NCBI RefSeq assembly: GCF_020497125.1
Contig: NC_059074.1
Span: 191,637,415-191,701,414, forward strand
Source: Mauremys mutica
Taxonomy: Eukaryota > Chordata > Testudines > Geoemydidae
Reading direction: 5' to 3'
Length of the DNA: 64,000 bases
This document shows positions 24,799 through 35,985 of the stretch, one piece after another. How positions within the stretch are numbered: the stretch's first letter is position 1; every line of letters starts with the position of its first letter. Under the pieces are notes generated by a model. The model was given only the letters and a program-made list of their open reading frames with translations. It did not search any database and was not told the DNA's origin. The translations under genes were made by a program, and so were the position numbers.

Positions 24799-24819
24799 CC
24801 AGAGGGCTAAAAGAAATCA

Positions 24820-25310
24820 AATATTGTTCCAATATGTTTTAAAAGGGTAAACAAGATGATTCCAGATACTTACAGGCTGGTTAGACCAGGCAAAATAATG
24901 GAATGGGTGATACAGGACTTTGTCAGTAAAGGACAGAAGTATAATGAAGGCCAATCAACATGGCTTCTAGGCAAAAAGGTTTTCTTGAGGATCTTTGATA
25001 TTACTCTTTGACAAACTTGCAAATGTGTTTGATAAAGGTAACTCTGTTGACATAACATAGTTGGGTCCTTAGGTGTATAAATGAGAATATGAAGTCAGAT
25101 TCACGAGTTGGTAGTACTACATATGGCATTGATGAGACCATCCCAGGAATACTGTGTCAAGTTTTGACCTCCACACATTAAGAAGGAATTTGAAAATTAG
25201 ATGGGACTTGGGAAGAGCTACAAAGTTGAGACATTGAAGAAGCAGCAACTATTGACCTTATCAAAAAGAAGATTAAGATGCAACTTGTTCACAGTCTGTA
25301 AGAACCTACA
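24820..25310 (+). mobile_element. CR1-type LINE remnant (reverse transcriptase region)
   Basis: The order of decayed words matches the CR1 ORF2 RT region: 'acttacaggctggttagacc', 'ggccaatcaacatggcttct', 'gtgtttgataaaggtaactc', then 'gcattgatgagacc' and 'tactgtgtcaagttttgacc' (C-terminal thumb). The central part is deleted and no frame survives. Confidence 0.6.
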
Positions 25311-26054
25311 GAGTTGGTCAAATTATAATTGTTAATGCACAGGGATACTCATTGTGGGCTACCCTGTGACTAGGCCCAGCCCAGAGCAAGGAGTGATTGG
25401 GACCCTTTGAGGTTCAACCTAGACCAGTGAGGGGTTGTATCACTGCCTGCCCTGCGATTCTGGGTGCCTTAAATGCTATCCTGCTGTGGCTCACAGCCTG
25501 GACACCAAAAACCAGCCTACAAGCACACAGGTCAAACCCTGGTTTCAATTGCCCAATTACTTTTTTCAGGGTCCTCTCCTGCTTCTTTTTTGTCCTGGTG
25601 GGTAAAAACTTATGGATAGCCTAGACTATGAATTATGATGTCCCCTCACACTGGCTCAGCTTTGCTGGCCAGGGAGTAGTGGGGATGGAGCCAAGGTTCC
25701 ACCCAATCCCTGCCTACCTTCTCCATGGTGCATTCACCATCTGCTTACTTCCATATGACTAGACCAAAGGTCTGGGTAGCTCATGCAGGGCTATAAAGGG
25801 GAGTTCTTACTCCCTTGCGTGGGCATGTGACCTGAGTTGCAGGGCTTGTACATAGGCGGCAGGTTCATATAATTTTTGGTGGGGCCTAAAATGGTGGTGT
25901 CCCCCCCGCCCGCTCTCACCCTGTAAGCTGATATAAAATGAAGCTACAATGCGTCAGCACCACAAGATTACAAGGGTCAATTAAAAGTGGAAAGTCAGAA
26001 GCAGCACTTGCCTATTAATACCTAATATACGGTATTAAATTTTGTTGCACCTGT
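25311..26054. other. Intergenic, unassigned repeats
   Basis: No exon is seen. The tract 25330-25860 ('gactaggcccagcccagagc' and onward) reads like a retrotransposon-derived repeat, but its ends are not visible. Confidence 0.3.
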
Positions 26055-26420
26055 TGTGACAAAGTGGGAATGTTCTTAATGTTTTCTCTGAATACGGTGT
26101 GGGTGCCTCAGTTTCCCCTGCAAAGTGCCAACTGAAGGTGTTGGGGACAAAGAGATCAGGTGGCCTCCTTGTCCAGAAGAGACACAAAGGCCAGATGAGA
26201 GAGTGTCAGTTTGGAGCTGGCTGGGGAAATCGGGAGAGGCCCAGAACTTGGGTCTGGGCTCCCCACCCCCCAAGATGGACCTGACTGAGGGGTCCTGTTT
26301 TCTGTACCTACAAGCTCTGTTTTAGACTGTATCCCTGTCATCTAATAAACCTTCTGTTTTACTGTCTGGCTGAGAGTCACATCTGACTGCGGAGTTGGGG
26401 TGCAGGGACCTCTGGTTGCT
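26055..26420 (+). mobile_element. Retroelement LTR, sense copy, with flanking leader
   Basis: The piece begins TGTGACAAAGTGGGAATG and contains 'gtgcctcagtttcccctg' and 'ctgaaggtgttggggacaaa'. It ends near a poly(A) signal (AATAAA, 26344-26349) within 'catctaataaaccttctg'. The layout (TG start, promoter-like G/C-rich middle, poly(A) signal, then a 'gctgagagtcac' tail) is that of an LTR of a turtle retroelement. Sequence to about 26630 looks like the adjoining leader. An inverted relative lies at 26637-26912. Confidence 0.65.
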
Positions 26421-26636
26421 CCAGGACCTGCCTGGGCAGACTCGCTGTGGAAAGTGCATGGTGTGGAAGGGCTAAATGCTCCGAGGTCAGACCCAGGAAG
26501 GTGTAAGCTTCTTGCCCTGGAGACAGTATGCTCAGAGAGGAGGCTCCCCCAGAGTCCTGACTGGCTTTGTATGGAGTTGTTCCAAAGCATCCCAGCATCC
26601 CCTTCCACACCATGCGCTTCCCGGAAGTCTGCACAG

Positions 26637-26912
26637 GCACTGACACTCCCTCCTCTGGCCTTTGTCTCTTTTCCAAGCATTAGGAGGCCACCTGATCTCT
26701 TTGTTCTCCAACACCTTCAGTTGGCACCTTGCAGGAGAGTGGCCCAGGCCATCAGTTGCCTGGAGACAGGGTGTCAGCCATTCTCTGTGCAGACAGCATC
26801 ACACTGGCCCTCTAGGGCTTTACAACAATCACACCCCCTTATCCCACCATCTAGAGCCTTAAGAAATGCATTGGGGAAACTGAGGCACACAGACAGTATT
26901 CAGAGAAAACAC
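26637..26912 (-). mobile_element. Retroelement LTR, inverted second copy
   Basis: Read on the minus strand from 26912, it begins GTTTTCTCTGAATACTGTC, then 'gtgcctcagtttcccc', and later 'ctgaaggtgttgg' and 'gagatcaggtggcctcct', in the same order as 26080-26215. It contains about 130 bases between the 'tttcccc' and 'ctgcaaggtgcc' words that the sense copy lacks, so the sense copy has an internal deletion. The outermost start is missing. Confidence 0.7.
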
Positions 26913-28096
26913 CTGTATACGACCAGTTACATACTTTGAAGGGTGTAAAATAATGAAATATTGTGCTAAATACAATGATACTCCAAACTGACCACCAAAT
27001 TTAAGTTGCATGTTTTTCCCCTCAGGTGAGGGTTCTGGGGTGGGGCTGGGGATAAGGGGTTCACAGTGCAGGAGCGTGCTCGGTGCTGGGGGTGCAGGCT
27101 TTGGAGTGAGGAAGGGCTGAGGATGAGGAACTTGGGGTGCAGACGCCCCAGGGCTAGGGCCAGAGAGGACTCCCCATCACCACCACTGGCAGCAGCAAGC
27201 TCCAGGGGAGGGATCCCTCCTGCCCCCCATGGCACACACACTCTGCACATGCTCCTAGAGCCCCTCTCAGGTCCAGAAAGCTCACTCCCCTCCCCTATGA
27301 TGGGTACTGGGGGGGGGGGGGGCACAGGTGGCCTTCCATGCTGCCCCTCACCATAACTTCACTGTGGATGGGGGATGGGGCTGCCCCTTGCCCAGCATGG
27401 GGCAGAAGTGGGGTAGGCAGGGTGGTGGCTAGCTATGGGGTGGGCGAGCAGGGTGTCATAAAATTCACCCAAGCCCCAGCTGCTCAGGTCTAGGAAGCCT
27501 CCCTCTCCCATCCCTCCTGTGGCGGGTGGGTTGGTGGGTGCTGGGGGAGGGGGCATTGCCTTCACATGTGGCTTCCTGCCTCCCCTGTGCAGCCTCCTGT
27601 GCCTCACTGGGGGTAGGAGTAGGGGCTGGGACTGGGGCTGGGGCAGGGGGGGAATCATAGGGTCAAACACTCAAACATAATAAAAAATCATAGGGTCAAA
27701 CACTCACGGAAGTCCCAACTGCTGCTAAGGTGAATGATGTCTGTCTCCTGGCCCGTTTGTGTCTCCTCCAGGTAAGGGCGGGAGGGGAGGGGAGGGGAGG
27801 GGAGGCCCCCTCCACTCCCCTCCCCCTCCTGAGTGCTTCAGCAATCGTTAGCACATTCCTCTTATGTTAATGCTTAGCACATTCCTCTTATGTTAATGCT
27901 GCAGCCCTTAGGCTACCGGCAGCAGCAGCAAAGGAGAGAGAGAGAGAGACATGCTGTGTGCTCTCTTTACATTCAAGCAGGGAAACTCCGGGGAGGGGGA
28001 AAAATCTAATATTTCCAAATATTGGTGGAGCAGAGCCCCTGATTATGAATATTCCTGGGGCTTTAGCTCCAAGAGCCCATATAAGTTGGCGCCCAT
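26913..28096. other. G/C-rich repeat-derived tract, no gene
   Basis: Low-complexity G-runs (27310-27322) and GGAGGGGAGGGG repeats (27780-27803) dominate. The tract may be the 5' part of the hAT element whose transposase fossil starts at 31128, but no end was found. Confidence 0.35.
27848..27899. repeat. 26-bp perfect tandem duplication
   Basis: The unit starting TTAGCACATTCCTCTTATG occurs twice without a mismatch (27848-27873 and 27874-27899). Confidence 0.92.
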
Positions 28097-28324
28097 GCTT
28101 GTCTATATGGAGAAGTTAGTGCTCAATAAGCTAGAATGTGAATTTAAAGTGGACTAGCTACTCCGCACTAACTCCCCGCATGGGCACTCTTACAGTGCAG
28201 TTTAGCTTAGTACACTTCCAAAGCATATTAAGCTAATGCACTGTAAGAGTGCCTGGGAGGTTAGTGCAGAGTACCTACTATGCAGCAGATACTGCAGCTT
28301 CCTCCACCCCCCACATAGACAAGC
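28097..28324. mobile_element. Fold-back MITE
   Basis: The ends are GCTTGTCTATATGG and, complemented, GCTTGTCTATGTGGG. A perfect internal 17-bp inverted repeat joins 28183-28199 (GGCACTCTTACAGTGCA) to 28237-28253. No coding content. Related in design to 14424-14660. Confidence 0.7.
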
Positions 28325-28435
28325 CCACAGTAAATACAGCCCTTTTCATTAATCTTTCTTTAGCTGATCCTGATTTCTACAACTATGCTTGTTATTTCTT
28401 ACTAAACAGGGAATCTGCCAGTAACCTCTAGTTAA

Positions 28436-30240
28436 AGTGAAAGGCTTGGCTTGGTACATCCAGCATATCATCAATTCTCGGCATAGGGTATGTGTCTGTT
28501 ACAGTAGCAGCATTACGTTTTCTATAGTCCACACAAAAGTTTACAGTGCCATCCAAAACCTCAGGGGATGCCCAAAAGCTGTTAAGATTCCTTAATTACT
28601 CCCAGGTCCAACATGTTGTGTATCTTCACATGAATTTGCTCTTGCACCTTGCCAGTGGCCCTGTAAGGCCTGGTAGGGGGAGGCAGTGTCCATTTGGTGA
28701 GGATTTTATGGGATAGCAAGTGTGTTCTTCCTGGCTTGTTGGAAAACACCCCACTGTATCCTTGCAGCACTGTTAACACCCCCCCATTTCAACTGGTGTT
28801 AATTCTCCACAGATTTCAATGCTTTCCAGAGTTGAACCACCTTGGTATTGAGTCATCAAATCAATGAGTGGGTGTGCCTCAGTTTCCCCTTCCACAGAAC
28901 AGATCCTGTTTACTACGGGCTCCCTGCTGTGATAGGCTTTGAGCTGATTTACGTGTACCAGCTGGTGGACAATATCATCATGGGGGTTCTTAACTTGATA
29001 CGTGTCCACATTTGTCATTTCCACCACCTCGAAGGCCCCATCCCAAGAGTTTTGCATTCTGAACTTTTTCGCGGGGCTGAGTACCATCACCAAATCCTCT
29101 ATGTCAAAAGTGCATTTACAAGTATTTTTGTCATACAAAGCTTTTTGTTTGGCCTGTCTTGGAGGTTGGTTTGGACAACTTCCATCATGTCCTTTAACGC
29201 CTTCCTGAACCTTTGAACATACTCAGTTACTGCATCCTTGCCATGAATCTTTAATGAGATTGAGGGATCCCCTTACTTTTCTCCCATATAAAAGGTCAAA
29301 TGGAGAAAACCCTGTGGACTCTTGGGATACCTTCCTGTAAGCATACAACAGAAAGGGCAACAACTCATCCCAATTTTGGCCCCTTTTCTTGGCATACATT
29401 CCCAGCATGGATTTTAGGGTTCCATCGAATCTTTCCACCAAACCACTGGCCTGGGGGCAATAGGGGGCAGTCTTAAGTTGTTTCATGCCACACATCTTCC
29501 ATAGCTCATTGAATATTTGCTACATGAAATTTGCCCCCCGATCAGACAAAATTTTGCTAGGGAAACCCACTCTGCTGAATGTAGTGAGAAGGGCTCTTGC
29601 CACATTCTCAGCTCCTATATTAGACAGAGCGGCCGCCTCAGCCTACCTATTGGCAAAATCCACCACCTCTCTGAGTGGGACGCCACATGGGGCCTACAGT
29701 GTTCGTTGCTACCCTCAGGAATGCCTCCTGTATCACAGACAAGGGACGCAGGGGAGCTTTCTGGGGTCCACCGGGTTGTTTCCTCTCCTGACACACTGCG
29801 CAAGACCTGCAATAGTCTCTCACATCATTCTGTATTCCTGGCCAGTAAAAATTCCTCTTTAGCCTGTCATACATCTTCTGTACCCCCAAGTGACCAGCAA
29901 AAGGACTATCATGTGGTAATAGCATCAATTCCCCACGGTGCTGGCTGGATACAACCAACTGCGTATACGGCTGCCCAGGGCCTCTGTTATTTCCCCACAG
30001 GGGCCTCTTTATACAACTTCCCATCCTCTTCAAAAAAATGTCCAGCCCCCCTCCCTTCCTGGAGTTCCTTCTAGTGTACATTTCCTTATGCTCTCTAGAG
30101 AGGGCGTGGCTGCAAATCCCTGACAGCTAACATTGGGGATGGCGTCCACCGTTACTGACATCTCTCCTGCTCCCGGCCCTAGGGATGTGTTACCCTCAGT
30201 TGGGTTCTCTGTCTGGTTCACTGGGCCCTGTTTCCCCAAA
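28436..30240 (-). pseudogene. Ty3/gypsy pol remnant with integrase before reverse transcriptase (Gmr1-like)
   Basis: Reading leftward on the minus strand, the domains appear in this order. A linker (30240-30030) comes first. The integrase zinc-binding H2C2 region follows (HLGVQKMYDRLKRNFYW, CAVCQERK; about 29900-29780). Next is the integrase core with all three acidic positions in place: VDFANR, LSDRGANF and GLVERFDGTLK (29660-29410). A GPY/F-type module follows at 29138-28800. Last comes the start of reverse transcriptase (GVFSNKPGRTHL, LGVIK, CVDYRKRNAATVTD, YPMPRIDDMLD; 28760-28440). Ordinary gypsy elements place RT and RNase H before integrase. Stops (for example after VDFANR and GANFM) and frameshifts (near 30040, 29690 and 28582) kill it, and the RT palm, RNase H and LTRs are absent. 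Confidence 0.88.
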
Positions 30241-31127
30241 GCTTGTGAGGTAAGTTAAGGGTGTTCCCACCTGCTGAAGCGGGAAGCGCTGGGCACGAGG
30301 CAGAGCTGGTAAGTGCCGAGTGAGGGGAGGGGCACCCAGCCTGGGCTCGAGCCGCAGCTTGGGCAGGGGGAGGACTGGGCCGAGACCCCCCCCAACCCTC
30401 CCCCTTCAGTTGGAGGCAGGGCAGGGTGGCTACTGCACTGGTTGCTCCCAGGGTGACCTCCATAGTGATGGGGGTGGGGGCGGTTGAACTGTCTGTGGGC
30501 AGCCAGGAAATCCCCAGGAAAGTAGGTAGGTAGGGTGTGTGTGTGTGTGTGTGTGTTGCATCTGCCCTTCCCCCAACTGCTGCTCCCTTCCCTGGTCCAG
30601 GGACCGTCCCCCTCCCTGGCCCCTATCACACTGCCCCCCCCCCCCGGGCTCCCTGCGGCCCCTGTGTTTGTGTGTTGGACAGGTACATCCAATCCCTTCA
30701 CACTGCCCCCCTTTCCCCTCCCCTGCTTAGTTCATAGCCCCAGAAAATCCCTTCAAACTGTCCCCCTTTTCCCCTCCCCTTATTTCATGGGGAGATGATG
30801 AACCAAGTGGGCAGGCGGGCGGGCAGTGGTGGTGAGGCTTTATACTGCGAGGGGGAGGTGAGCGGCAAGTTGGTCGCTGGAAAGAGGCATCCATTTTCAG
30901 TATTTTAATTTTTGGTACTGCTGTGTGCAGTAATATAGTGACCCCCTGGGGGGTTGAAGAGGGGTGTGATGGTGGGGCTGAGCGGGGAGGGTCCTATTTT
31001 ACTGCTGTGATCTGGTCACCCTATGCGCACCGTTTCTTTCCCCCTCTACAGGCTTCCACACATCATCAGTGCCTTGCTAGTGTGCCACGCACCATGAGAT
31101 ATCTCTTCTCTTTGTGTGTGACTGTGA
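30241..31127. other. G/C-rich repeat-derived tract, no gene
   Basis: It contains a C-run near 30635-30648 and several purine/pyrimidine-biased blocks. Open frames here follow composition. A CTACAG acceptor-like word lies near 31050, just before the hAT fossil. Confidence 0.35.
30534..30556. repeat. (GT)n microsatellite
   Basis: About eleven uninterrupted GT units, which produce three overlapping spurious cysteine-valine frames. Confidence 0.9.
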
Positions 31128-31865
31128 GTGTTTCCCTTGTGGGTGAATTTATTCAACAAAATCTTGAGCTTCATAATGGTTACCATGAGTGAAAAGAAAA
31201 AGAGAAAAATAGAATCAGAGTACAGAGTTTTCAACACTGAACGGATGAATAAATACTTATGTACTGTTTCCAAAGACAAAATACTGTGCCTTGTGTGTTA
31301 TGAAACGTTAGCCGTTCCGAAAGAATACAACCTTCGGCGGCACTTTGAAACTAAACATCCCAATCTCACCAAATTGAACCCAAATGAAAAAATAATTAAA
31401 GCAGCCAGTTTAACGAAAAACTTAGTAGAGAACAGCAAATTTTCAAGAAAGTGAGCATTGAGAACGATACGGTTACTAAAGTAAGCTTTCAAATTTCTAA
31501 GGAAATTGCTGCTGCTGGGAAATGCTTCACAGAAGGCAAGTTTTTAAAAAAGTGTATGTTTATTGCTGTATCTGAGTTATGTCCAGAAAAGAGGGGAATA
31601 TTTGAGAATGTCAGTCTATCACGCATGACTGTACAGAGAAGAATAGCTGCATTTCTACCAATCTAAGTGATCAGTTAAAGTAGAGAGTCAGTGAATTCTG
31701 CTTTTACTCCCTAGCTATGGATGAAAGCACCGATTTAAAAGACACCGCCCAACTTCTTATTTTTATTAGAGGTATTGATAAAAACTTTGAAATTACTGAA
31801 AAACTTGTTGGCATGTGCTCCATGACAGGTCGCACAACTGGAAAAGAAATCTCCAGTGAAGTGAA
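31128..31865 (+). pseudogene. hAT transposase fossil with BED-type zinc finger
   Basis: The best start is MSEKKKRKIESEYRVFN (ATG at 31185). A BED-finger-like pattern follows, CLVC then RRHFETKH (C-x2-C ... H-x4-H), as in hAT transposases and host proteins derived from them (ZBED, GTF2IRD2 and FAM200 types). The frame stops at 31454. In other frames, further downstream, SLAMDESTDLKDTAQLLIF (about 31710-31770) is the conserved block holding the first catalytic aspartate. The C-terminal dimerisation region is absent; CR1 sequence begins at about 31870. No inverted repeats can be tied to it. Confidence 0.82.
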
Positions 31866-31869
31866 ATAG

Positions 31870-32912
31870 TAGGCTATTCCAGTACAAAGGAAAGATAAGA
31901 AGAGCCACAGGAGGCCAATGTGGTTGCACATTTTTAGCAATCTAAAACCAAAAGAGATAAATACAGAAAATGGAAGGAGGGGCATGTCACCAAGGAATTA
32001 TACATGAGAACAGCACAAGTGTATAGGGACAAATTCAGGAAAGTCAAGGCAAAGAATGAGTTACAGCTGGCAGGGAATGTTAGAGACAACAAGAAGGGGT
32101 TCTTCAAATATATCTGACTAAAAAGAAAGATCAAGGACTGTGTGGGTCTGCTGCTCAATGGAGAAGGTGAGCTGGTAACGGAAGATGATAGGAAGGCAGA
32201 ACTGCTCAATGCCTACTTTGCATCAGTCTTCTCACAAAAAAATAACATGTGACTGGATGACTAAATGAAGTTACCATAGACAATGAAAGGGAAAGGATGC
32301 AGATCGGGATAAATAAAGAACACATCAGAGATGTTCTGACCAATTTGGATTAATTCAAATCAGTGAGGCCTGATACTATTCACCTGAGGGTAATAAAGGA
32401 ATTAGCTGAAGAAATCTCAGATCCATTGGCAGGAATATTTGCAAACTCATGGATGACAGGAGAGGGTCCAGAGGCAAGCAACAAAGATGATCAAAGAGAT
32501 GGAATGCAAGGCATACAAGCAAAGGCTTCAGTAACTGGATACGTTTAGTCTGGAAAAGAGGAGATTGAGGGCTGACACAACAGTGGTTTTCAAATGCTTG
32601 AAAGGCTGCCATAAAAAAAGATGGAGAAAAGTTGTTCTTTCTTTCCACATAGGGCAGGACAAGAAGCAATGGGTTCAAACTACAGCGTAGCAGATTTAGA
32701 TTAAATCTCAGGAAAAACTTCCTAACTGTAAGAACAGTAGGACAATGGAACAGATGCCTAGGGAGATCATGGAAGCTCCTTCGCTGGAGGTTTTCGAAAG
32801 GAGGCTGGGTAGCCATCGGTCTTGGATGGTTTAGACACAACAAATCCTGCATCTTGGCAGGGGGCTAGACTTGATGACTCTTGTGGTCCCTTCTAACCCT
32901 ATGGTTCTATGA
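31870..32912 (+). mobile_element. CR1 LINE, rearranged, with intact 3' end
   Basis: The 5' part matches the CR1 endonuclease-RT linker (LAGNVRDNKKGFF-like, then [11 protein letters not shown]). The sequence then jumps, after 'ccattggcaggaatatttgc', to the C-terminal end and 3' UTR ('gaggttttcgaaaggaggct', 'cttgatgactcttgtggtcc') and finishes at 'atggttctatgaa', close to the usual CR1 terminus. Most of the RT domain is deleted. Many stops. Confidence 0.85.
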
Positions 32913-33754
32913 AAAGTAGCGTGTTTTTAATTTTACCATTCTGGAGGTCAGCGATCTGTTGCACACACTGGTAGTGTCTCCACATTTCATACACACAGAT
33001 GTTAATCAGGTAATTAAGTATATTACATTTTTAATATTTCATACAGTGACAGACACATTTAAATATTTATTTCTAGAAAATGGCAATTTTAAGTAATTTT
33101 CAAAAGAAAAATCTGAACGATGGAAGTTATTGCTTTGGTAACCATCTTCATCAGATTTCTGGATTTTAAATTAACGGATGTATTGTAATAAGACAGAATG
33201 TTTTGAAGTGTGCTACACAGAGACTATTTTGGTACGTGGATGCTTTCTTTCTCTGAACATGATTGTGTAGAACACAGAAATGCAATTGTTATCTAAATAT
33301 GATCAATGGCAGAATAGTGGGGAAAACTTTCAAGGGTAAATAATATAATTTTTCTTTTGTAAATAGATTATATGAAGATTGACACAAACTGATCCAAATA
33401 AAGAAATAGAATCAAGGGTCATTTTTGCAGTTTTAATCACAGAGCCTCTGAATGTGCTTGTATTACACCAAGAACTCACTGTCTGACAGATTTAACTAAA
33501 CTGGTGTTCCAGCTTCTGTCTTTGGTTCACATGAGCCTAGGAAAAGTCAGGGAGGGAATGTTGCATATTATTCCAATCTGACTTTCAATAAAGGAGGTGT
33601 CCCATTCTACAGACAATTTCATTCACAAAGGGGTTTGATTCTATGCTCATTAAAGTCAGTGGCAAAGCTCTCATTGACTTTAATGGTGCAAAATCCAGGG
33701 CTCTAATGAATGAATTTTGGTGATTTTCAGACTTTCTTGCTATCTTCTCCATAC
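32913..33754. other. A/T-rich intergenic DNA
   Basis: Nothing coding. A small fold-back ('attaaagtcagtggcaaagc' against 'gactttaatgg') sits at about 33650-33690. Confidence 0.4.
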
Positions 33755-33757
33755 TTA

Positions 33758-35982
33758 GGCCTGGTCTACACTAGGCGTTTAAATCGGTTTTAGGAGCATA
33801 AAACCGATTTAACGCCAAAACCGTCCACACTAGGAGGCACCTTATATCGATTTTAATGGCTCTTTAAACCGGTTTCTGTACTCCTCCCTAACGAGAGGAG
33901 TAACGCTAGTATCGGTATTAACATATCGGATTAGGGTTAGTGTGGACGCTGATCGACGGTATTGGCCTCCGGGAGCTATCCCACAGTGCACCAGTGACCG
34001 CTCTGGACCGCAATCTGAACTCGGATGCAGTGGTCAGGTAAACAGGAAAAGCCCCGCGAACTTTTGAATATTTCCTGTTTGCCCAGCGTGGAGCTCCGAT
34101 CAGCACGGGTGGCGATGCAGTCCGAAATCAAAATAAAAAAAAGAGCTCCCGCATGGACCATGCGGATGTGATCGCTGTAAGGGCAGGCAAATCCGTTCTA
34201 TCCGTTCTATCAGCGCTCCGTTACAGAAGATGAAATTCAGAATCCTTTTTTAAAAATCTCCAGACAGACGCCATAGCAGGGACTCAGCGCACTGCAGCGT
34301 GACAAGCGTAACGGAAAGCCAAAGAATCAAATGGATGCGCATGGACTGGAGGACTGAAGCTATCCCACAGTTCCTGCAGCCTCCTAACATTATTTGCATT
34401 CTTGGCTGAGCTCCAAATGCTTCTAGGGTCAAACACAGTGCCCGCGGGCCAGGGCATAGCTTGGCAATCTACTCACCCACCCCCCACCCACCCCCAGAAG
34501 CGAAAGGTAAAACAATCCTCTGACTCTTTTACATGTCACCCTATCTTTACTGAATGCTGCAGATAGACGCGATAGTGCAGCACTCAACACCAACATCCTT
34601 GCTCCCCCCCTGTCATGGGCGGCTGATGGTACAAAATGATGGAAATCCATCCTTATCATCAGCATAAGCTGATTGTGCAAAAAGATGGAAATCCATCCTC
34701 ATCATCAGCCTCAGCTGATGGTACAAAAGGACTGGTAACCATCCTCGTCATCAGCCTATTGGCCCTAATTTTTTCTGGTGGATGGATGGTGCAATATGGC
34801 TGGTAACCATCCTCATCATAGCAACAGGGGGCTGAGCTCCATCAGCCCCCACCCTTCATGTGTAAAGAAAAGATTCAGTTGCCCCTGAACTAGCAGTGGG
34901 ATGCTGGGCTTCTCTCCTACACACTGCTTAATGTCCTGTCTGGACTATCATAGCAGCTGGAGGCTGCCTTCCACTCATTTCTCACTAACAAGTCAGTGTG
35001 TCTTATTCCTGCATTCTTTATTAATTCATCACACAAGTGGGGGGACAATGCTACGGTAGCCAAGAAAGGCTGGGGGAAGAACGGAATCAACAGGTGGGGT
35101 TGTTACAGGAGCACCCCCTGTGAATAGCATACAGATAATAATTTCTGCGGGCTCTGACACAGAGCAGGTGGTTCTCTAGCACACTTGCCTATATTAGGCA
35201 GCACTGATTCTATTTTTAGATACCAAAAAGGAGGGATTGACTCAGGGAGTCATTCCCAATTTTTGCTTTTGCGCCCCTGGCTGATCGGCCAGGGGCACTT
35301 ATGACAGCAGCCAATGGTACAAAACGATGGAAGGTACAATATGGCTAGTAACCACTCTTGGCTTTTGCGCCCCTGGCTGATTGACCAGGGGCACTAGCAG
35401 CAAATGGTACAAAAGGACTGGTAGCCATGATCATCCTCAGTTCCAATTTATGGAAGGATTTGGATGGTGCAATATGGCTAGTAACCATCTCTGCTGTCAT
35501 GCAAAAGCAAAAGCATGCTTCTGTGTAGCGCTGCTGAATCGCCTGTGTGAGCGGCATCTAGTACACATACGGTGAGAGTCACAAACGGCAAAAAAAGCTC
35601 CATGATTGCCATGCTATGGCATCTGCCAGGGCAATCCAGGGGAAAAAGGCGCGAAATGCTTGTCTGCCGTTGCTTTCCCAGACGAAGGAGTGACTGACGA
35701 CATTTACCCAGAACCACCCGCGACAATGATTTTTGCCCCATCAGGCACTGGGATCTCAACCCGGAAGTTCCAAGGGGCGGGGGAGGCTGCGGGAACTATG
35801 GGATAGCTAGGGAATAGCTACCCACAGTGCAACGCTCCAGAAATCGACGCTAGCCTCGGACCATGGACGCACACCACCGATTTAATGTGTTTAGTGTGGC
35901 CGCGCGCACTCGATTTTATAAAATCTGTTTTACAAAACCGGTTTATGCAAATTCGGAATAGTCCCGTAGTGTAGACGTACCC
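33758..35982. mobile_element. Non-autonomous PIF/Harbinger element (2,225 bp)
   Basis: Identical TTA duplications flank it (33755-33757, 35983-35985). The ends are GGCCTGGTCTACACTAGG and, complemented, GGGTACGTCTACACTACGG. Subterminal palindromes are AAACCGATTT/AAACCGG types, unlike the TTCGAA words of the first Harbinger. It has no Myb or transposase coding sequence. Its core (about 34259-35757) is the shared module described at 17105-18551. Short tandem units (gatggtacaaaa, gatggaaatccatcc) cluster at 34620-34760. Confidence 0.92.
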
Positions 35983-35985
35983 TTA

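Noticed and set aside
26400..26939. 179-codon plus-strand open frame
   Set aside because: Lies across the inverted LTR pair and reads LTR sequence in both orientations, so not a gene.
30534..30798. Three overlapping cysteine-valine-rich frames
   Set aside because: Start in a (GT)n microsatellite and continue in C-rich low-complexity DNA.
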